This document shows positions 1 to 6,748 of a stretch of 6,748 nt of DNA, in pieces; position 1 is the first letter of the stretch, and each line of letters begins with the position of its first letter. Below the pieces are notes generated by a model. It was not told the DNA's origin, searched no databases, and saw nothing but the letters and a program-made list of their open reading frames with translations. This stretch comes from Candidatus Aminicenantota bacterium (GTDB taxonomy: Bacteria; Acidobacteriota; Aminicenantia; UBA2199). The position numbers and the translations under genes are program-made. Location of the stretch: positions 1-6,748 of the forward strand of contig DAOVIP010000110.1 of the NCBI GenBank assembly GCA_030671465.1. The letters run 5' to 3'.

Positions 1-1381
1 CAATGGCTCTGGTTATGGCCTGCCGGATCCCCCAGGTCGCATAGGTAGAAAATTTATATCCTCTTTGATATTCAAATTTTTCCACTGCCTTCATCAAGCC
101 GATATTTCCTTCCTGGATCAAATCTGAAAACTGTAACCCCCTGTTTATATACTTCTTGGCAATCGAAACCACCAATCTTAAATTGGATTCAACCAACTCA
201 TTCTTGGATAACTCGATTAAACGCTGTCCTTCTTCAATATCAGCACAGGTTTTGAAAAGGTCCTCGGGATTTATCTCATATTTTATATTCAGCTTATTCA
301 ACCGGTTCTGATAGTTATCGATTTCCGCCATCAGGTTCTTGTAAGCTCTGCTTCTTTTGGATAAATCTTTAGCTTCTGTGCTTAATTTCCTGATCCGGTT
401 CTCAACATGATTGTAGTTTTCTTTCAGCTGCTCAATTTTGTTAACGAAGGTTTTTTTGTGCTCATAAAGAATTGACATACTTTGAATCAAATGGGTGATT
501 TCCAACATTTTCTTGGCAATTATAAAATTTGAGACATTTGACTTCTTATTGATTTTCAACTCTCTTTTAAACCGGTTCAGATTCTCAAACTGTTTTAAAA
601 ATTTATCCCTAACTGCCTGCCTCTTGGATTCATCATAGAGGTCTTCATTCACATCAATGACCTCATCAATATCCTTTACCCCTTCCAGGACATCCCTTCC
701 CAATTCAATAACCGAATTTAGAACAATATTGGTTTTGGATAACGATTTGATTATCTTTTTTTCACCCCTTTCAATTTTTTTAGCAATATTAATCTCTTCA
801 TTTCGCGATAAAAGATTGACATGGCCCATTTCCCGTAAATACTGTCTGACCGGATCTCCGACAATTTCACTCTTTTCATCAGTCATTTTAGTGGATCTGG
901 TCTTGGGGATCTTTATGATTTTCACTTCATTTCCCTTCAGATAGTGCCTTAAAAACTTGAGGTTTTTCTTGAATATTTCCTCGGTTTCAAAAACTTTACA
1001 AATAAAAGTACTTTCAACCATGCCAAAATTTTTCTTGGCCCGGCGCATTACCACTTTTAGCTCCTTTTTGTAAACATTCAAAAATTTATTATAAAGTTTT
1101 AAACGCTCAGGGTTTATAATATTTTGGGATCGTTTTACCTTTATATTTTGAGACGCCAAGATCGAAGTGATTTCCTTCTTTTGCACCAGCAAATTATTAT
1201 TTTTCAGAAAGGCAGTAAAATCTTCCCCATTCAATTTGTTGTCGTCGTTTCCGGCCATCTGAACCAATTCATCGATAATGTGTTGAGAAATTTCAGGCTG
1301 CTTTGCTGATTTCTTTCGATTATCAACTTTGGACTTCTCTGGTTTTCTGCTCGACTCTTCTTTGGCCTTATGTTGTTTCAA
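1..1381 (-). CDS. rpoD: RNA polymerase principal sigma factor (sigma-70 / RpoD), 3'-truncated by the window edge
   Basis: Group 1 sigma factor, which directs RNA polymerase to housekeeping promoters and helps melt the -10 element. The frame stays open for 460 codons to the left edge, so regions 2.4, 3 and 4 are outside. Residues 35-82 look like a region 1.1-type helical domain. Residues 83-175 are a basic segment I cannot assign. Region 1.2 begins at D176 ([11 protein letters not shown]). Residues 211-385 form a Lys/Glu-rich, probably helical nonconserved region, as in proteobacterial RpoD. Regions 2.1-2.3 follow ([18 protein letters not shown] from 394, [17 protein letters not shown] at 420-436, KFSTYATW at 443-450, then [10 protein letters not shown]). 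The start is TTG at 1381-1379, chosen because GGAGG lies 8 nt upstream. It overlaps the end of dnaG by 14 nt, so co-transcription and translational coupling are likely. Oddity: G451 sits where a second Trp is expected. Identity is very secure; the exact start is likely. Confidence 0.96.
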   Translation of the reverse strand, partial: MKQHKAKEESSRKPEKSKVDNRKKSAKQPEISQHIIDELVQMAGNDDNKLNGEDFTAFLKNNNLLVQKKEITSILASQNIKVKRSQNIINPERLKLYNKFLNVYKKELKVVMRRAKKNFGMVESTFICKVFETEEIFKKNLKFLRHYLKGNEVKIIKIPKTRSTKMTDEKSEIVGDPVRQYLREMGHVNLLSRNEEINIAKKIERGEKKIIKSLSKTNIVLNSVIELGRDVLEGVKDIDEVIDVNEDLYDESKRQAVRDKFLKQFENLNRFKRELKINKKSNVSNFIIAKKMLEITHLIQSMSILYEHKKTFVNKIEQLKENYNHVENRIRKLSTEAKDLSKRSRAYKNLMAEIDNYQNRLNKLNIKYEINPEDLFKTCADIEEGQRLIELSKNELVESNLRLVVSIAKKYINRGLQFSDLIQEGNIGLMKAVEKFEYQRGYKFSTYATWGIRQAITRAI

Positions 1382-3122
1382 CCGTATTTCCTCCGTTTAA
1401 TTTTCGTTTCTCTCTGATATACTTAGTTTTTCGCTTCATAAGTTGAGTCACCCTCTCAATGTTATCGTCACGTTCGGCAATTCTAATATCCTGATTCAAC
1501 TGGATTATTTTCTTTTCATTAAAGGTGTTTTGAAAACTTAAAAAACTGGCTTCTATCTTTTCTGCTATCTGGGATTTATCCAAACTAACATCTTCTTTGG
1601 ACATGAATATATGACTAAATCGAGCCCGCTCCGCTTCATTAATTTCTTCTGAAATTTTATCAAAATTAAATTCATTGGTCTCGGCATTATAATTATTGAA
1701 AACAGATCTGATTATGTTCTTGGATGAAAGAACAGACATGATCTCATCGGTAAATAATTCTTCTATCTCCTGAATAAATTCAGGAGCAACCAGTATGCAT
1801 TCGATAAATTCTTTTTCATCAATTCTGACCATAAGTGGCGATACGATTTGACTGAAAGATGGCGATTCCCTCTTTTCCAGAATCAATGCCGATGGGTCCA
1901 CTTTAAAAAAATCAGCAGCTAATATTCGGTATCCATCACGAATCAACGGATCCTCAAGTTTACTTAAAAAAGTTTTGGCCTCTTCAAGAGCATCACGTTT
2001 CTTTTCAGGAATATCCAGAGGATAATCACGGGAAATTTTGTTCAAAACAAATTTAAAACCGGTCACAGATCTTGCCATTAATTTCATAAATGCCTCATGA
2101 CCATTTTCTCGTATAAAATCATCCGGATCCTTGGCATTTTCCGTGCCGATTATATGAGGATTTATGTTCATCTCAAACATCTTCTCAATCCCGCGTACGG
2201 TGGCTTCTACACCGGCATTATCGGTATCATAGAACATATAAATTTTGTCGGCAAACCGTTTAAGTACATTTATCTGGACATCGGTCAATGCGGTACCCAG
2301 GGAAGCCACGGCTGTTTGAATTCCATTTTGATAAAGAGAAATCATATCAAAGTAACCCTCCACCAATATGGTCTCTTTTTTTTCACGGATTGCGTTTTTG
2401 GCTAAGTGAAATCCATAAAGATGTTTACCCTTCTTAAATAACGGTGTGTCCGGAGAATTCAAATACTTACTGCCCTCACCCGTAAATGATCGTCCTCCGA
2501 AAGCAATAACCGATCCTGATTCAGAAAAAATCGGAAAAATTATTCTGTCCCTGAATCGGTCATACACCCGACCTTTTTCATTTTTTATCAGCAAGCCCAG
2601 TTCAATGGCTTTGGGAATGTCGCAATTCTTATTCGTTAAAAAATCATAAAGTCCGTCCCATCTATCTTCGGAGTAGCCCAGTTGAAATAATTCCATGATT
2701 TCCGGTTGGAGCCCTCTTTTCCGCAGATATTCAACTGCCTTTTTCCCTGATTGAGAATTCTTCAAATTATCCGTAAAGTAGGAATTGGCCACCTGATTAA
2801 TTTCAATATAGGGTTCTGTTTTTATCATTTTGCGGGTATCTGATTTTTGAATGGGCAATTGAAATCGATCAATCAAGAAATTCATGGCTTCCGGAAAACT
2901 CATATTTTCCATTTCCTGGACCAGGGTGAAAATATCACCGAAGCGATTGCAACCGAAACAGGTATAGGTGTTTTTTTCCGGCATCACAAAAAAAGAGGGG
3001 GTTTTTTCCGAATGAAAAGGACACAGTGCTTTTAGATATTTTCCGGCAGGTTTGAGGTCAACATACATAGAAGCAACTTCTACAATTGAAATTTCTCTCT
3101 TGACTTGATCCTTTATATCCAT
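1368..3122 (-). CDS. dnaG: DNA primase DnaG
   Basis: Synthesises the short RNA primers for chromosome replication, working with the replicative helicase at the fork. The 584-residue protein has the family's usual length and order. The N-terminal CHC2 zinc-binding domain has C34, H37, C55 and C58 as ligands. The catalytic core follows: a basic segment with [11 protein letters not shown] at 188-198, AFGGR at 207-211 and [11 protein letters not shown] at 219-229. The TOPRIM fold has VEGYFD (E255, D259), YDTDNAG (D299, D301) and KDPDD (D332, D334), which supply the metal-binding acidic residues. The remainder, from about 430, is helical and fits the helicase-interaction domain, which is poorly conserved between phyla. 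The ATG at 3122 is the first possible start because an in-frame TAA lies directly before it; no strong Shine-Dalgarno is visible (only a weak GGT about 5 nt away). All key residues are intact. It is first in an operon with rpoD and diverges from recD2. Confidence 0.98.
   Translation of the reverse strand: MDIKDQVKREISIVEVASMYVDLKPAGKYLKALCPFHSEKTPSFFVMPEKNTYTCFGCNRFGDIFTLVQEMENMSFPEAMNFLIDRFQLPIQKSDTRKMIKTEPYIEINQVANSYFTDNLKNSQSGKKAVEYLRKRGLQPEIMELFQLGYSEDRWDGLYDFLTNKNCDIPKAIELGLLIKNEKGRVYDRFRDRIIFPIFSESGSVIAFGGRSFTGEGSKYLNSPDTPLFKKGKHLYGFHLAKNAIREKKETILVEGYFDMISLYQNGIQTAVASLGTALTDVQINVLKRFADKIYMFYDTDNAGVEATVRGIEKMFEMNINPHIIGTENAKDPDDFIRENGHEAFMKLMARSVTGFKFVLNKISRDYPLDIPEKKRDALEEAKTFLSKLEDPLIRDGYRILAADFFKVDPSALILEKRESPSFSQIVSPLMVRIDEKEFIECILVAPEFIQEIEELFTDEIMSVLSSKNIIRSVFNNYNAETNEFNFDKISEEINEAERARFSHIFMSKEDVSLDKSQIAEKIEASFLSFQNTFNEKKIIQLNQDIRIAERDDNIERVTQLMKRKTKYIREKRKLNGGNTVETT
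1390..1394 (-). promoter_or_regulatory. Ribosome-binding site of rpoD inside dnaG
   Basis: On the minus strand the sequence reads GGAGG, then 8 nt, then TTG. This is a full Shine-Dalgarno core at good spacing and it fixes the rpoD start at a TTG rather than a later ATG. The site is part of the codons for N577-G578-G579 of DnaG, so ribosomes finishing dnaG cover it. This fits translational coupling of the two genes (inference). Confidence 0.8.
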
Positions 3123-3148
3123 TTAATACCAAATTTCAGTAACAACAA

Positions 3149-3179
3149 ATAATATGCCATAAATTCACTATTTTTTCAA
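3149..3179 (-). promoter_or_regulatory. Possible dnaG-rpoD promoter
   Basis: On the minus strand TTGAAA (3179-3174) is followed after 19 bp by TATTAT (3154-3149). Each box has one mismatch to the sigma-70 consensus, but the spacer is longer than the preferred 17 bp. Transcription would begin near 3142, leaving a leader of about 20 nt before the dnaG ATG. The region is AT-rich, so a chance match is quite possible. Confidence 0.3.
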
Positions 3180-3296
3180 CCTCAAAAGCCTATAATTCTA
3201 TCTTTTTCCACTTTATTCCCTTTCATTCATCAAAATCGGAGAATTCATCCACATATCTGAAATCTGATTTTTCTTTTAATTACCCTCCTGGTTTTG

Positions 3297-3302
3297 TATA
3301 AT
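3297..3302 (+). promoter_or_regulatory. Candidate -10 box for recD2
   Basis: A perfect TATAAT faces recD2. At a 17-bp spacer the -35 position (3274-3279) reads TTTTAA, which matches TTGACA at only three of six bases, and there is no TGn extended -10. If used, transcription would start near 3309 and give a leader of about 130 nt, which would contain the small ORF at 3394-3459. The match is suggestive but not strong, given the AT-rich context. Confidence 0.35.
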
Positions 3303-3393
3303 GTATTGGAAAAAAATGGATTCCCAAGTCAATTTAATTTCGGTATGGGTTCAATGATCATTCTTTGTTTTTTACCATTCGACCCCAGGAAAA

Positions 3394-3459
3394 ATGAAAG
3401 CCATAAGAATCAAGAAAAATTCGGTGATAATAATTAATTTTGCTCAATCAAAAAGTTAA
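3394..3459 (+). CDS. Possible 21-residue leader ORF overlapping the recD2 start
   Basis: ATG at 3394 opens a 21-codon reading frame ending in TAA at 3457-3459. It is out of frame with recD2 and overlaps its start by 20 nt. An AGGA lies only 3 nt before the ATG, which is closer than ideal. The predicted peptide begins MKAIRIKKNS and has no recognisable domain. If translated, terminating ribosomes would be close to the recD2 TTG and could couple the two. No conservation evidence is available, so this may be chance. Confidence 0.2.
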   Translation: MKAIRIKKNSVIIINFAQSKS

Positions 3460-5596
3460 AGTACAAAAAAGAATTTTCGTTTCCCAGGAAACCGGATTTG
3501 GTGTCTTTAAGGTATCAATAACCGGATCTCGGGACAACAAAATTATTGTGGGCAATCTGTTTGATGTCAAAGAGGGTGATTTTCTGGAGATTGAAGCCGA
3601 ACCCATCGTCCATCCCCGATTTGGCAATCAACTCAAAGTACTCAATTTCAAGTTCATTCAACCCCAGGACACAGAAGGAATCGAAAAGTATTTAATTACC
3701 AGGATCAAAGGAGTCGGCAAGATTACGGCAAAAAAAATTGTCCGGGCTTTCGGACTTTCAACCCTTAAAATACTGGAAGAAAATCCCGAACAATTATCGA
3801 CCATAAAAGGAATACGGAAACCGATCATAGAGGAAATAAAGAAGAATATCTTGGAAAATAAAATCCTGAGAAACCTGACCATCAAACTGTCACCATACGG
3901 TATCGGAACCGAAACAATTTTTAAGATATACAGAGAATTCGGAGACCGGGCATTTGAAATCTGCGAAAGCAACCCCTATTGCATGATCGATAAGGTAAAG
4001 GGCATTGGCTTCAAAATTGCCGATACCATCGCCACCGGATTTGGAATTTCCAAAAATGATCCCAACCGGGTCAGCAAAGGAATCGATTTCATTATTTCTC
4101 AGAGTGAACGAAACCAAGGAGATCTGTTTTTACCCGATGAGGAGTTGACAGAACGATGTTCAATCCTTTTAAATCTAGACAGCGAAATCATATTCAGGGG
4201 AATCGAAAACAAGATTGGCAGACAGGAATTAATCAAAGAAAATATTCCTGAAAAAATTATTGTCAGTGCCAAAAATTATTATATTGAAAAAAACATTGCT
4301 GCATTTCTATTTAAAATCACCGAATCCCATGAGAAAGAGGAAAAATGGGAAATCAATACTGCTCAGATCCAGCAAAGACTTGCTATACAATTAAGCGAGG
4401 AGCAAAAAGCTGCCATTAATTCTGCCATCCAGAATAGCCTCACCATTATTACGGGTGGTCCCGGAACAGGAAAAACCACAATCATCCGGGCCATCATCGA
4501 GGCATTCCTGGAAAAAAGCAAGCAGGTTCTCATAGGAGCTCCAACCGGAAGAGCCGCCAAACGTATTGAAGAAACATCTCATTACCCGGCCTCAACCATT
4601 CATAGAATGTTAAAGGTGAATCCTGAGACCAGAGATTTTTATCATAACGAACACAATCCGCTCCTTGCCGATGCCATTATTATTGATGAGTTTTCCATGG
4701 TTGACTCTTTTCTCTTTTATTCGCTGTTAAGGGCAATTCCGTCAAGAACCAAAATAATTATCATGGGGGATAAAGATCAATTGCCATCGGTGGGACCGGG
4801 AAATATTCTAAGGGATCTCATAAAAAGTGATTATTTTAATACCATATACCTCAATAGAAATTTCAGGCAGACTGAAAATAGCTTGATCATCGAAAATGCC
4901 TATCGGATCAATACCGGAGACACATTAATTCTGAAGTCCTATAGTGAAAACTTGGATTTTGTCTTTATTCCCATAAAAAGTGAACAGCAGGTGATACAAA
5001 AAGTGAAGGGAATCATCAACTATTTTAAAAATCAATACAATCCCAATTCAAGTGAAATACAGATTTTGGTCCCCATGTACAGGGGGGAAGCCGGAATCGA
5101 CAACATCAACAAAACCATACAGAATCAATTTAATTCCGAAACGTTACTGATCAAAAGAGAAAAATTGATCTTCAAACGATTGGATAAGGTGATGCAATTA
5201 AAAAATAATTATGACAAAGAAATATTCAATGGTGAAATGGGAATTGTATCCGATTTTACTCCTCAAGGACAGAAGATGATGGTGGATTATGATGGTTATC
5301 TTGTCGAATACGATATGAATGAAATTGATGAATTGGCCCTGGCTTATGCCATTTCTGTTCATAAATCACAAGGATCTGAATATGATATCGTTGTACTGAT
5401 ATTGCTTCCTTCCCATTCGATTATGCTGAACAGAGAAATTTTTTATACGGCTGTTACCAGAGCAAAAAAAAGGATTTTCCTGTTGTCGGATCCGGCAACC
5501 ATTCAGAAAGCGGTATTTAATTCCTCACCTCATTTACGAAGAACCTTACTCCCCCTGAGATTAAAATCGGTTTTCGAAAACGAATCCCAAAATTGA
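3440..5596 (+). CDS. recD2: RecD2-type ATP-dependent DNA helicase
   Basis: Superfamily 1B 5'-3' DNA helicase of the RecD2 (RecD/TraA-like) family, which works without RecB and RecC in DNA repair and fork maintenance. The 718 residues have the family's usual length and layout. An OB-like N-terminal domain (about 1-75) is followed by tandem helix-hairpin-helix motifs (IKGVGKITAKKI at 89-100, IKGIRKPIIEEI at 122-133, VKGIGFKIADTIA at 186-198). The motor then shows Walker A GGPGTGKTT (339-347, K345), motif Ia APTGRAAKR (367-375), STIHRML (385-391), Walker B IIIDEFSM (D416, E417), MGDKDQLPSVGPG (442-454), LNRNFRQTE (471-479), the NGEMGIV segment (597-603), and motif VI HKSQGSEYD (641-649) with YTAVTRAKKR (669-678). 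All motor motifs appear intact. The start is TTG at 3440: an in-frame TAA lies at 3431-3433, and the first in-frame ATG would remove the OB region. The best upstream Shine-Dalgarno-like site, GGTGAT at 3422-3427, is 12 nt away, which is long. Confidence 0.95.
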   Translation: MLNQKVKVQKRIFVSQETGFGVFKVSITGSRDNKIIVGNLFDVKEGDFLEIEAEPIVHPRFGNQLKVLNFKFIQPQDTEGIEKYLITRIKGVGKITAKKIVRAFGLSTLKILEENPEQLSTIKGIRKPIIEEIKKNILENKILRNLTIKLSPYGIGTETIFKIYREFGDRAFEICESNPYCMIDKVKGIGFKIADTIATGFGISKNDPNRVSKGIDFIISQSERNQGDLFLPDEELTERCSILLNLDSEIIFRGIENKIGRQELIKENIPEKIIVSAKNYYIEKNIAAFLFKITESHEKEEKWEINTAQIQQRLAIQLSEEQKAAINSAIQNSLTIITGGPGTGKTTIIRAIIEAFLEKSKQVLIGAPTGRAAKRIEETSHYPASTIHRMLKVNPETRDFYHNEHNPLLADAIIIDEFSMVDSFLFYSLLRAIPSRTKIIIMGDKDQLPSVGPGNILRDLIKSDYFNTIYLNRNFRQTENSLIIENAYRINTGDTLILKSYSENLDFVFIPIKSEQQVIQKVKGIINYFKNQYNPNSSEIQILVPMYRGEAGIDNINKTIQNQFNSETLLIKREKLIFKRLDKVMQLKNNYDKEIFNGEMGIVSDFTPQGQKMMVDYDGYLVEYDMNEIDELALAYAISVHKSQGSEYDIVVLILLPSHSIMLNREIFYTAVTRAKKRIFLLSDPATIQKAVFNSSPHLRRTLLPLRLKSVFENESQN

Positions 5597-5621
5597 AATA
5601 CCCGTGTTTTAATAGTATAAT
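5593..5621 (+). promoter_or_regulatory. Strong candidate sigma-70 promoter for the DUF2892 gene
   Basis: TTGAAA (5593-5598, five of six consensus bases) is followed after exactly 17 bp by a perfect TATAAT (5616-5621). The -35 box overlaps the TGA stop of recD2. The predicted transcription start, about 7 nt after the -10 box, is position 5628, which is the A of an ATG. This is the best promoter match that I found in the window. Whether it is used is inference. Confidence 0.6.
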
Positions 5622-5627
5622 ATGGTT

Positions 5628-5813
5628 ATGAAAAAATGCAATACAAATCCCTTCATTAAATATATTCGAGTATTCCTCTCCCTGGTGGTGATTGGCCTGG
5701 GGGTCTATTATAAGAACTGGCTGGGAGTGATCGGCGTATTCACCTTAATTTCAGCCTTCACCGGCAGTTGCCCCCTTACCATAAACTTGAACAGAAAATC
5801 TCCTTATTCTTAA
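5628..5813 (+). CDS. Small DUF2892 (YgaP-like transmembrane domain) inner-membrane protein
   Basis: A 61-residue protein with a basic N terminus (MKKCNTNPFIKYIR), two hydrophobic segments (about residues 13-28 and 31-47) and the closing FTGSCPL. This pattern matches the DUF2892 family, found as stand-alone two-helix proteins and as the membrane part of YgaP-like rhodanese proteins. No rhodanese domain is present here. The biochemical role of stand-alone members is not established. Two ATGs are possible, at 5622 (two residues longer) and 5628. I chose 5628 because family members usually begin M-K-x-N just before the I-R of the first helix, and because the upstream TATAAT predicts transcription from about this base. 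Neither ATG has a Shine-Dalgarno sequence, which fits leaderless translation. The gene lies 31 nt after recD2 in the same direction, and read-through from recD2 is also possible. It is convergent with the next gene. Confidence 0.75.
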   Translation: MKKCNTNPFIKYIRVFLSLVVIGLGVYYKNWLGVIGVFTLISAFTGSCPLTINLNRKSPYS

Positions 5814-5835
5814 AAAAAAGAAATACGAAAATATT

Positions 5836-5860
5836 TGAATAAAGGCCTAAGGGTTATTCA
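5836..5860 (-). terminator. Inverted repeat at the convergent gene ends, possible weak terminator
   Basis: TGAATAA (5836-5842) and TTATTCA (5854-5860) form a perfect 7-bp stem with an 11-nt loop, spanning the TAA stop of the minus-strand gene. On the minus strand the stem is followed by a T-rich stretch that ends in eight T at 5812-5819. The stem is AT-rich and the T run is some 16 nt away, so this is not a classic intrinsic terminator. No U-tract follows on the plus strand. Confidence 0.25.
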
Positions 5861-6748
5861 GGATAATAAAACTGGATCCCCAGATCCCGGACTTCCTCGG
5901 AGAGCCCCATTCTTCTAAGATTGAAAGCGGGCTCTATCCTGAACTCAAGAAAACCCTCATCATGGAATTGATCATCTATACGAAATTCAAATTCCTGGTT
6001 TTCTTTGAAAACCAGCTTTTTATAGGATTGCCCCCTCCAATAAATATCGACGCTCTGTTGTTTTTCCTTCAGTTCCCGAAGCGGGGCACCACAGAATAAT
6101 TTAATTTTTTTGGATTTTCCTTGTTCATTCAAATGCAAGTATATTCCGGCCTTTTTTCCTGTCCAGGAAAAAAGTTTTCCTCTGGAATCCTTTTCCTGAT
6201 ACCAGAAGCCATAATCATAAACGGTTTTGACTTCGTTGGCCCAGTTTTTCGGATGGAGTGCACCAAACTGGATAACATTGGATAAAATAAAAACCCCCAC
6301 TATCAGGCCTGAAACCAGGTAAAGAGGCTTTTGTCTGATGAACACTCGACTTTTTTTCCTGTAGTTCAGTGAACACAAAAGCCAGAATAACAAAAACGCT
6401 TCGGAAAACCAAAAATGACTCTGAAAGAGAAGTATGATCAACACACACGAAAATATCCACTTATCCAAACCCTTTTTTTCCACCCATATGCCATACAAAA
6501 ATACCAAGAAAACCAGTAATCCCAGAATCCCGATTCCGGATGAAAAAGTCAGATATTGATTCCCGGCCAGATCGTGAAAATAGTCCTGTCCATATTGATC
6601 ATACATGACCCAAAAAAGAAAATTTCCCACGCCTACGCCGCATAAGGGATAGGCCTTCATTATTTTCAGGGCATAAACCCAGACCTGCTCCCTACCGGCC
6701 AGGAATTTTCTGGCCATCTCAGGATGCTTTTCTCCTGAAATGATAAAC
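5854..6748 (-). CDS. Wzy_C / O-antigen ligase-like membrane protein, 5'-truncated by the window edge
   Basis: The reading frame is open through the right edge (297 residues visible). The ATG at 6717 is therefore probably internal, and most of the N-terminal membrane helices are missing. Numbering from that methionine, GREQVWVYALKIMKAYPLCG (8-27) continued by VGVGNF (28-33) is the signature segment of the large external loop in Wzy_C proteins such as O-antigen ligases and polymerases. It is followed by AGNQYL and GIGILGLL (51-67). Hydrophobic segments are at about 59-79, 87-117 and 131-150. The last roughly 135 residues (153-287) are soluble, rich in predicted strands and probably on the external face. 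They include FSWTGKKAGIYLHL and end with EEVRDLGIQFYYPE, a pattern I associate with C-terminal beta domains of bacterial polysaccharide membrane enzymes. The likely role is transfer or polymerisation of lipid-linked glycans. The HN-type His of classical ligases is not present (AGN), so the exact reaction is uncertain. It is convergent with the DUF2892 gene. Confidence 0.75.
   Translation of the reverse strand, partial: FIISGEKHPEMARKFLAGREQVWVYALKIMKAYPLCGVGVGNFLFWVMYDQYGQDYFHDLAGNQYLTFSSGIGILGLLVFLVFLYGIWVEKKGLDKWIFSCVLIILLFQSHFWFSEAFLLFWLLCSLNYRKKSRVFIRQKPLYLVSGLIVGVFILSNVIQFGALHPKNWANEVKTVYDYGFWYQEKDSRGKLFSWTGKKAGIYLHLNEQGKSKKIKLFCGAPLRELKEKQQSVDIYWRGQSYKKLVFKENQEFEFRIDDQFHDEGFLEFRIEPAFNLRRMGLSEEVRDLGIQFYYPE

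Larger units (their letters stand above)
3123..3439. other. Divergent intergenic control region between dnaG and recD2
   Basis: About 317 bp without a substantial gene, separating the two divergent start codons. It contains a possible dnaG promoter on the minus strand, a TATAAT box and a possible short leader ORF on the plus strand, and a perfect 10-bp palindrome, AATGATCATT, at 3353-3362 that could be an operator or chance. I see no tRNA, no recognisable riboswitch, no long inverted repeat and no obvious DnaA-box cluster. Confidence 0.6.

Noticed and set aside
657..1309. Plus-strand open frames of 95 and 61 codons inside rpoD
   Set aside because: They are antisense to a conserved rpoD frame, have no recognisable domain and no convincing ribosome-binding sites.
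2097..3035. Plus-strand open frames of 62-102 codons inside dnaG
   Set aside because: They lie antisense to conserved TOPRIM and zinc-finger coding sequence, and their composition reflects the dnaG codons.
3208..3289. GGAGG on the minus strand (revcomp of 3284-3288) followed by a 13-codon ATG frame upstream of dnaG
   Set aside because: The Shine-Dalgarno-like site is more than 20 nt from the ATG, the peptide is very short, and the candidate dnaG promoter lies downstream of it, so it would not be in that transcript.
3658..4582. Minus-strand open frames inside recD2
   Set aside because: They overlap the conserved helix-hairpin-helix and Walker A coding sequence on the opposite strand; no domain or start signal was seen.
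5803..5825. TTCTT/AAGAA mini-hairpin with an A-run after the DUF2892 stop as a plus-strand terminator
   Set aside because: The stem is only 5 bp of weak pairs and no U-tract follows on the plus strand.
6215..6460. Second minus-strand frame of 81 codons inside the ligase-like gene
   Set aside because: It is an alternative frame of a gene whose main frame shows clear membrane helices and a family signature.
1..6748. CRISPR arrays, tRNA genes, insertion sequences or attachment sites
   Set aside because: No spaced direct repeats, cloverleaf-like sequences, transposase motifs or terminal inverted repeats were seen on either strand.

Overview
The window holds four well-supported housekeeping or envelope genes and one small membrane protein gene, with no mobile element, CRISPR array or RNA gene that I can recognise. 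The DNA is moderately AT-rich and uses the standard code (both TAA and TGA act as stops). A DnaG-RpoD pair, a RecD2 helicase and a Wzy_C/O-antigen-ligase-like polymerase together suggest a Gram-negative-type bacterium. The long nonconserved region in RpoD resembles proteobacterial and related diderm group 1 sigma factors. The phylum cannot be fixed from this sequence; a deep-branching or uncultured diderm lineage is plausible but is inference.

Layout: positions 1-3122 (minus strand) carry dnaG followed by rpoD, a compact 'macromolecular synthesis' operon without rpsU. The rpoD TTG start lies inside the end of dnaG, and its GGAGG ribosome-binding site is encoded by the last dnaG codons. rpoD runs off the left edge, so its regions 2.4 to 4 are not visible. 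Positions 3123-3439 form a divergent control region with a TATAAT box and a possible 21-codon leader ORF facing recD2. Positions 3440-5596 (plus) encode a full-length RecD2-type superfamily 1 helicase, also with a TTG start. Next is a 61-63 residue DUF2892 membrane protein, which appears to have its own promoter (TTGAAA, 17 bp, TATAAT) placed so that the transcript would begin at an ATG. On the minus strand, convergent to this pair, is the C-terminal part of a Wzy_C-like polytopic membrane protein that enters from the right edge.

How the genes work together: DnaG primes lagging-strand synthesis and RpoD is the principal sigma factor, so the left operon couples replication and transcription initiation. 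RecD2 acts in DNA repair and replication-fork maintenance and diverges from the same control region. The right-hand genes are envelope functions with no obvious link to the left part.

The best leads are a W-to-G change at the normally paired tryptophans of sigma region 2.3, the apparently leaderless DUF2892 transcript, the missing His in the HN-type motif of the ligase-like protein, and an unassigned segment of about 90 residues in RpoD between regions 1.1 and 1.2. I found no convincing previously undescribed multi-gene system.
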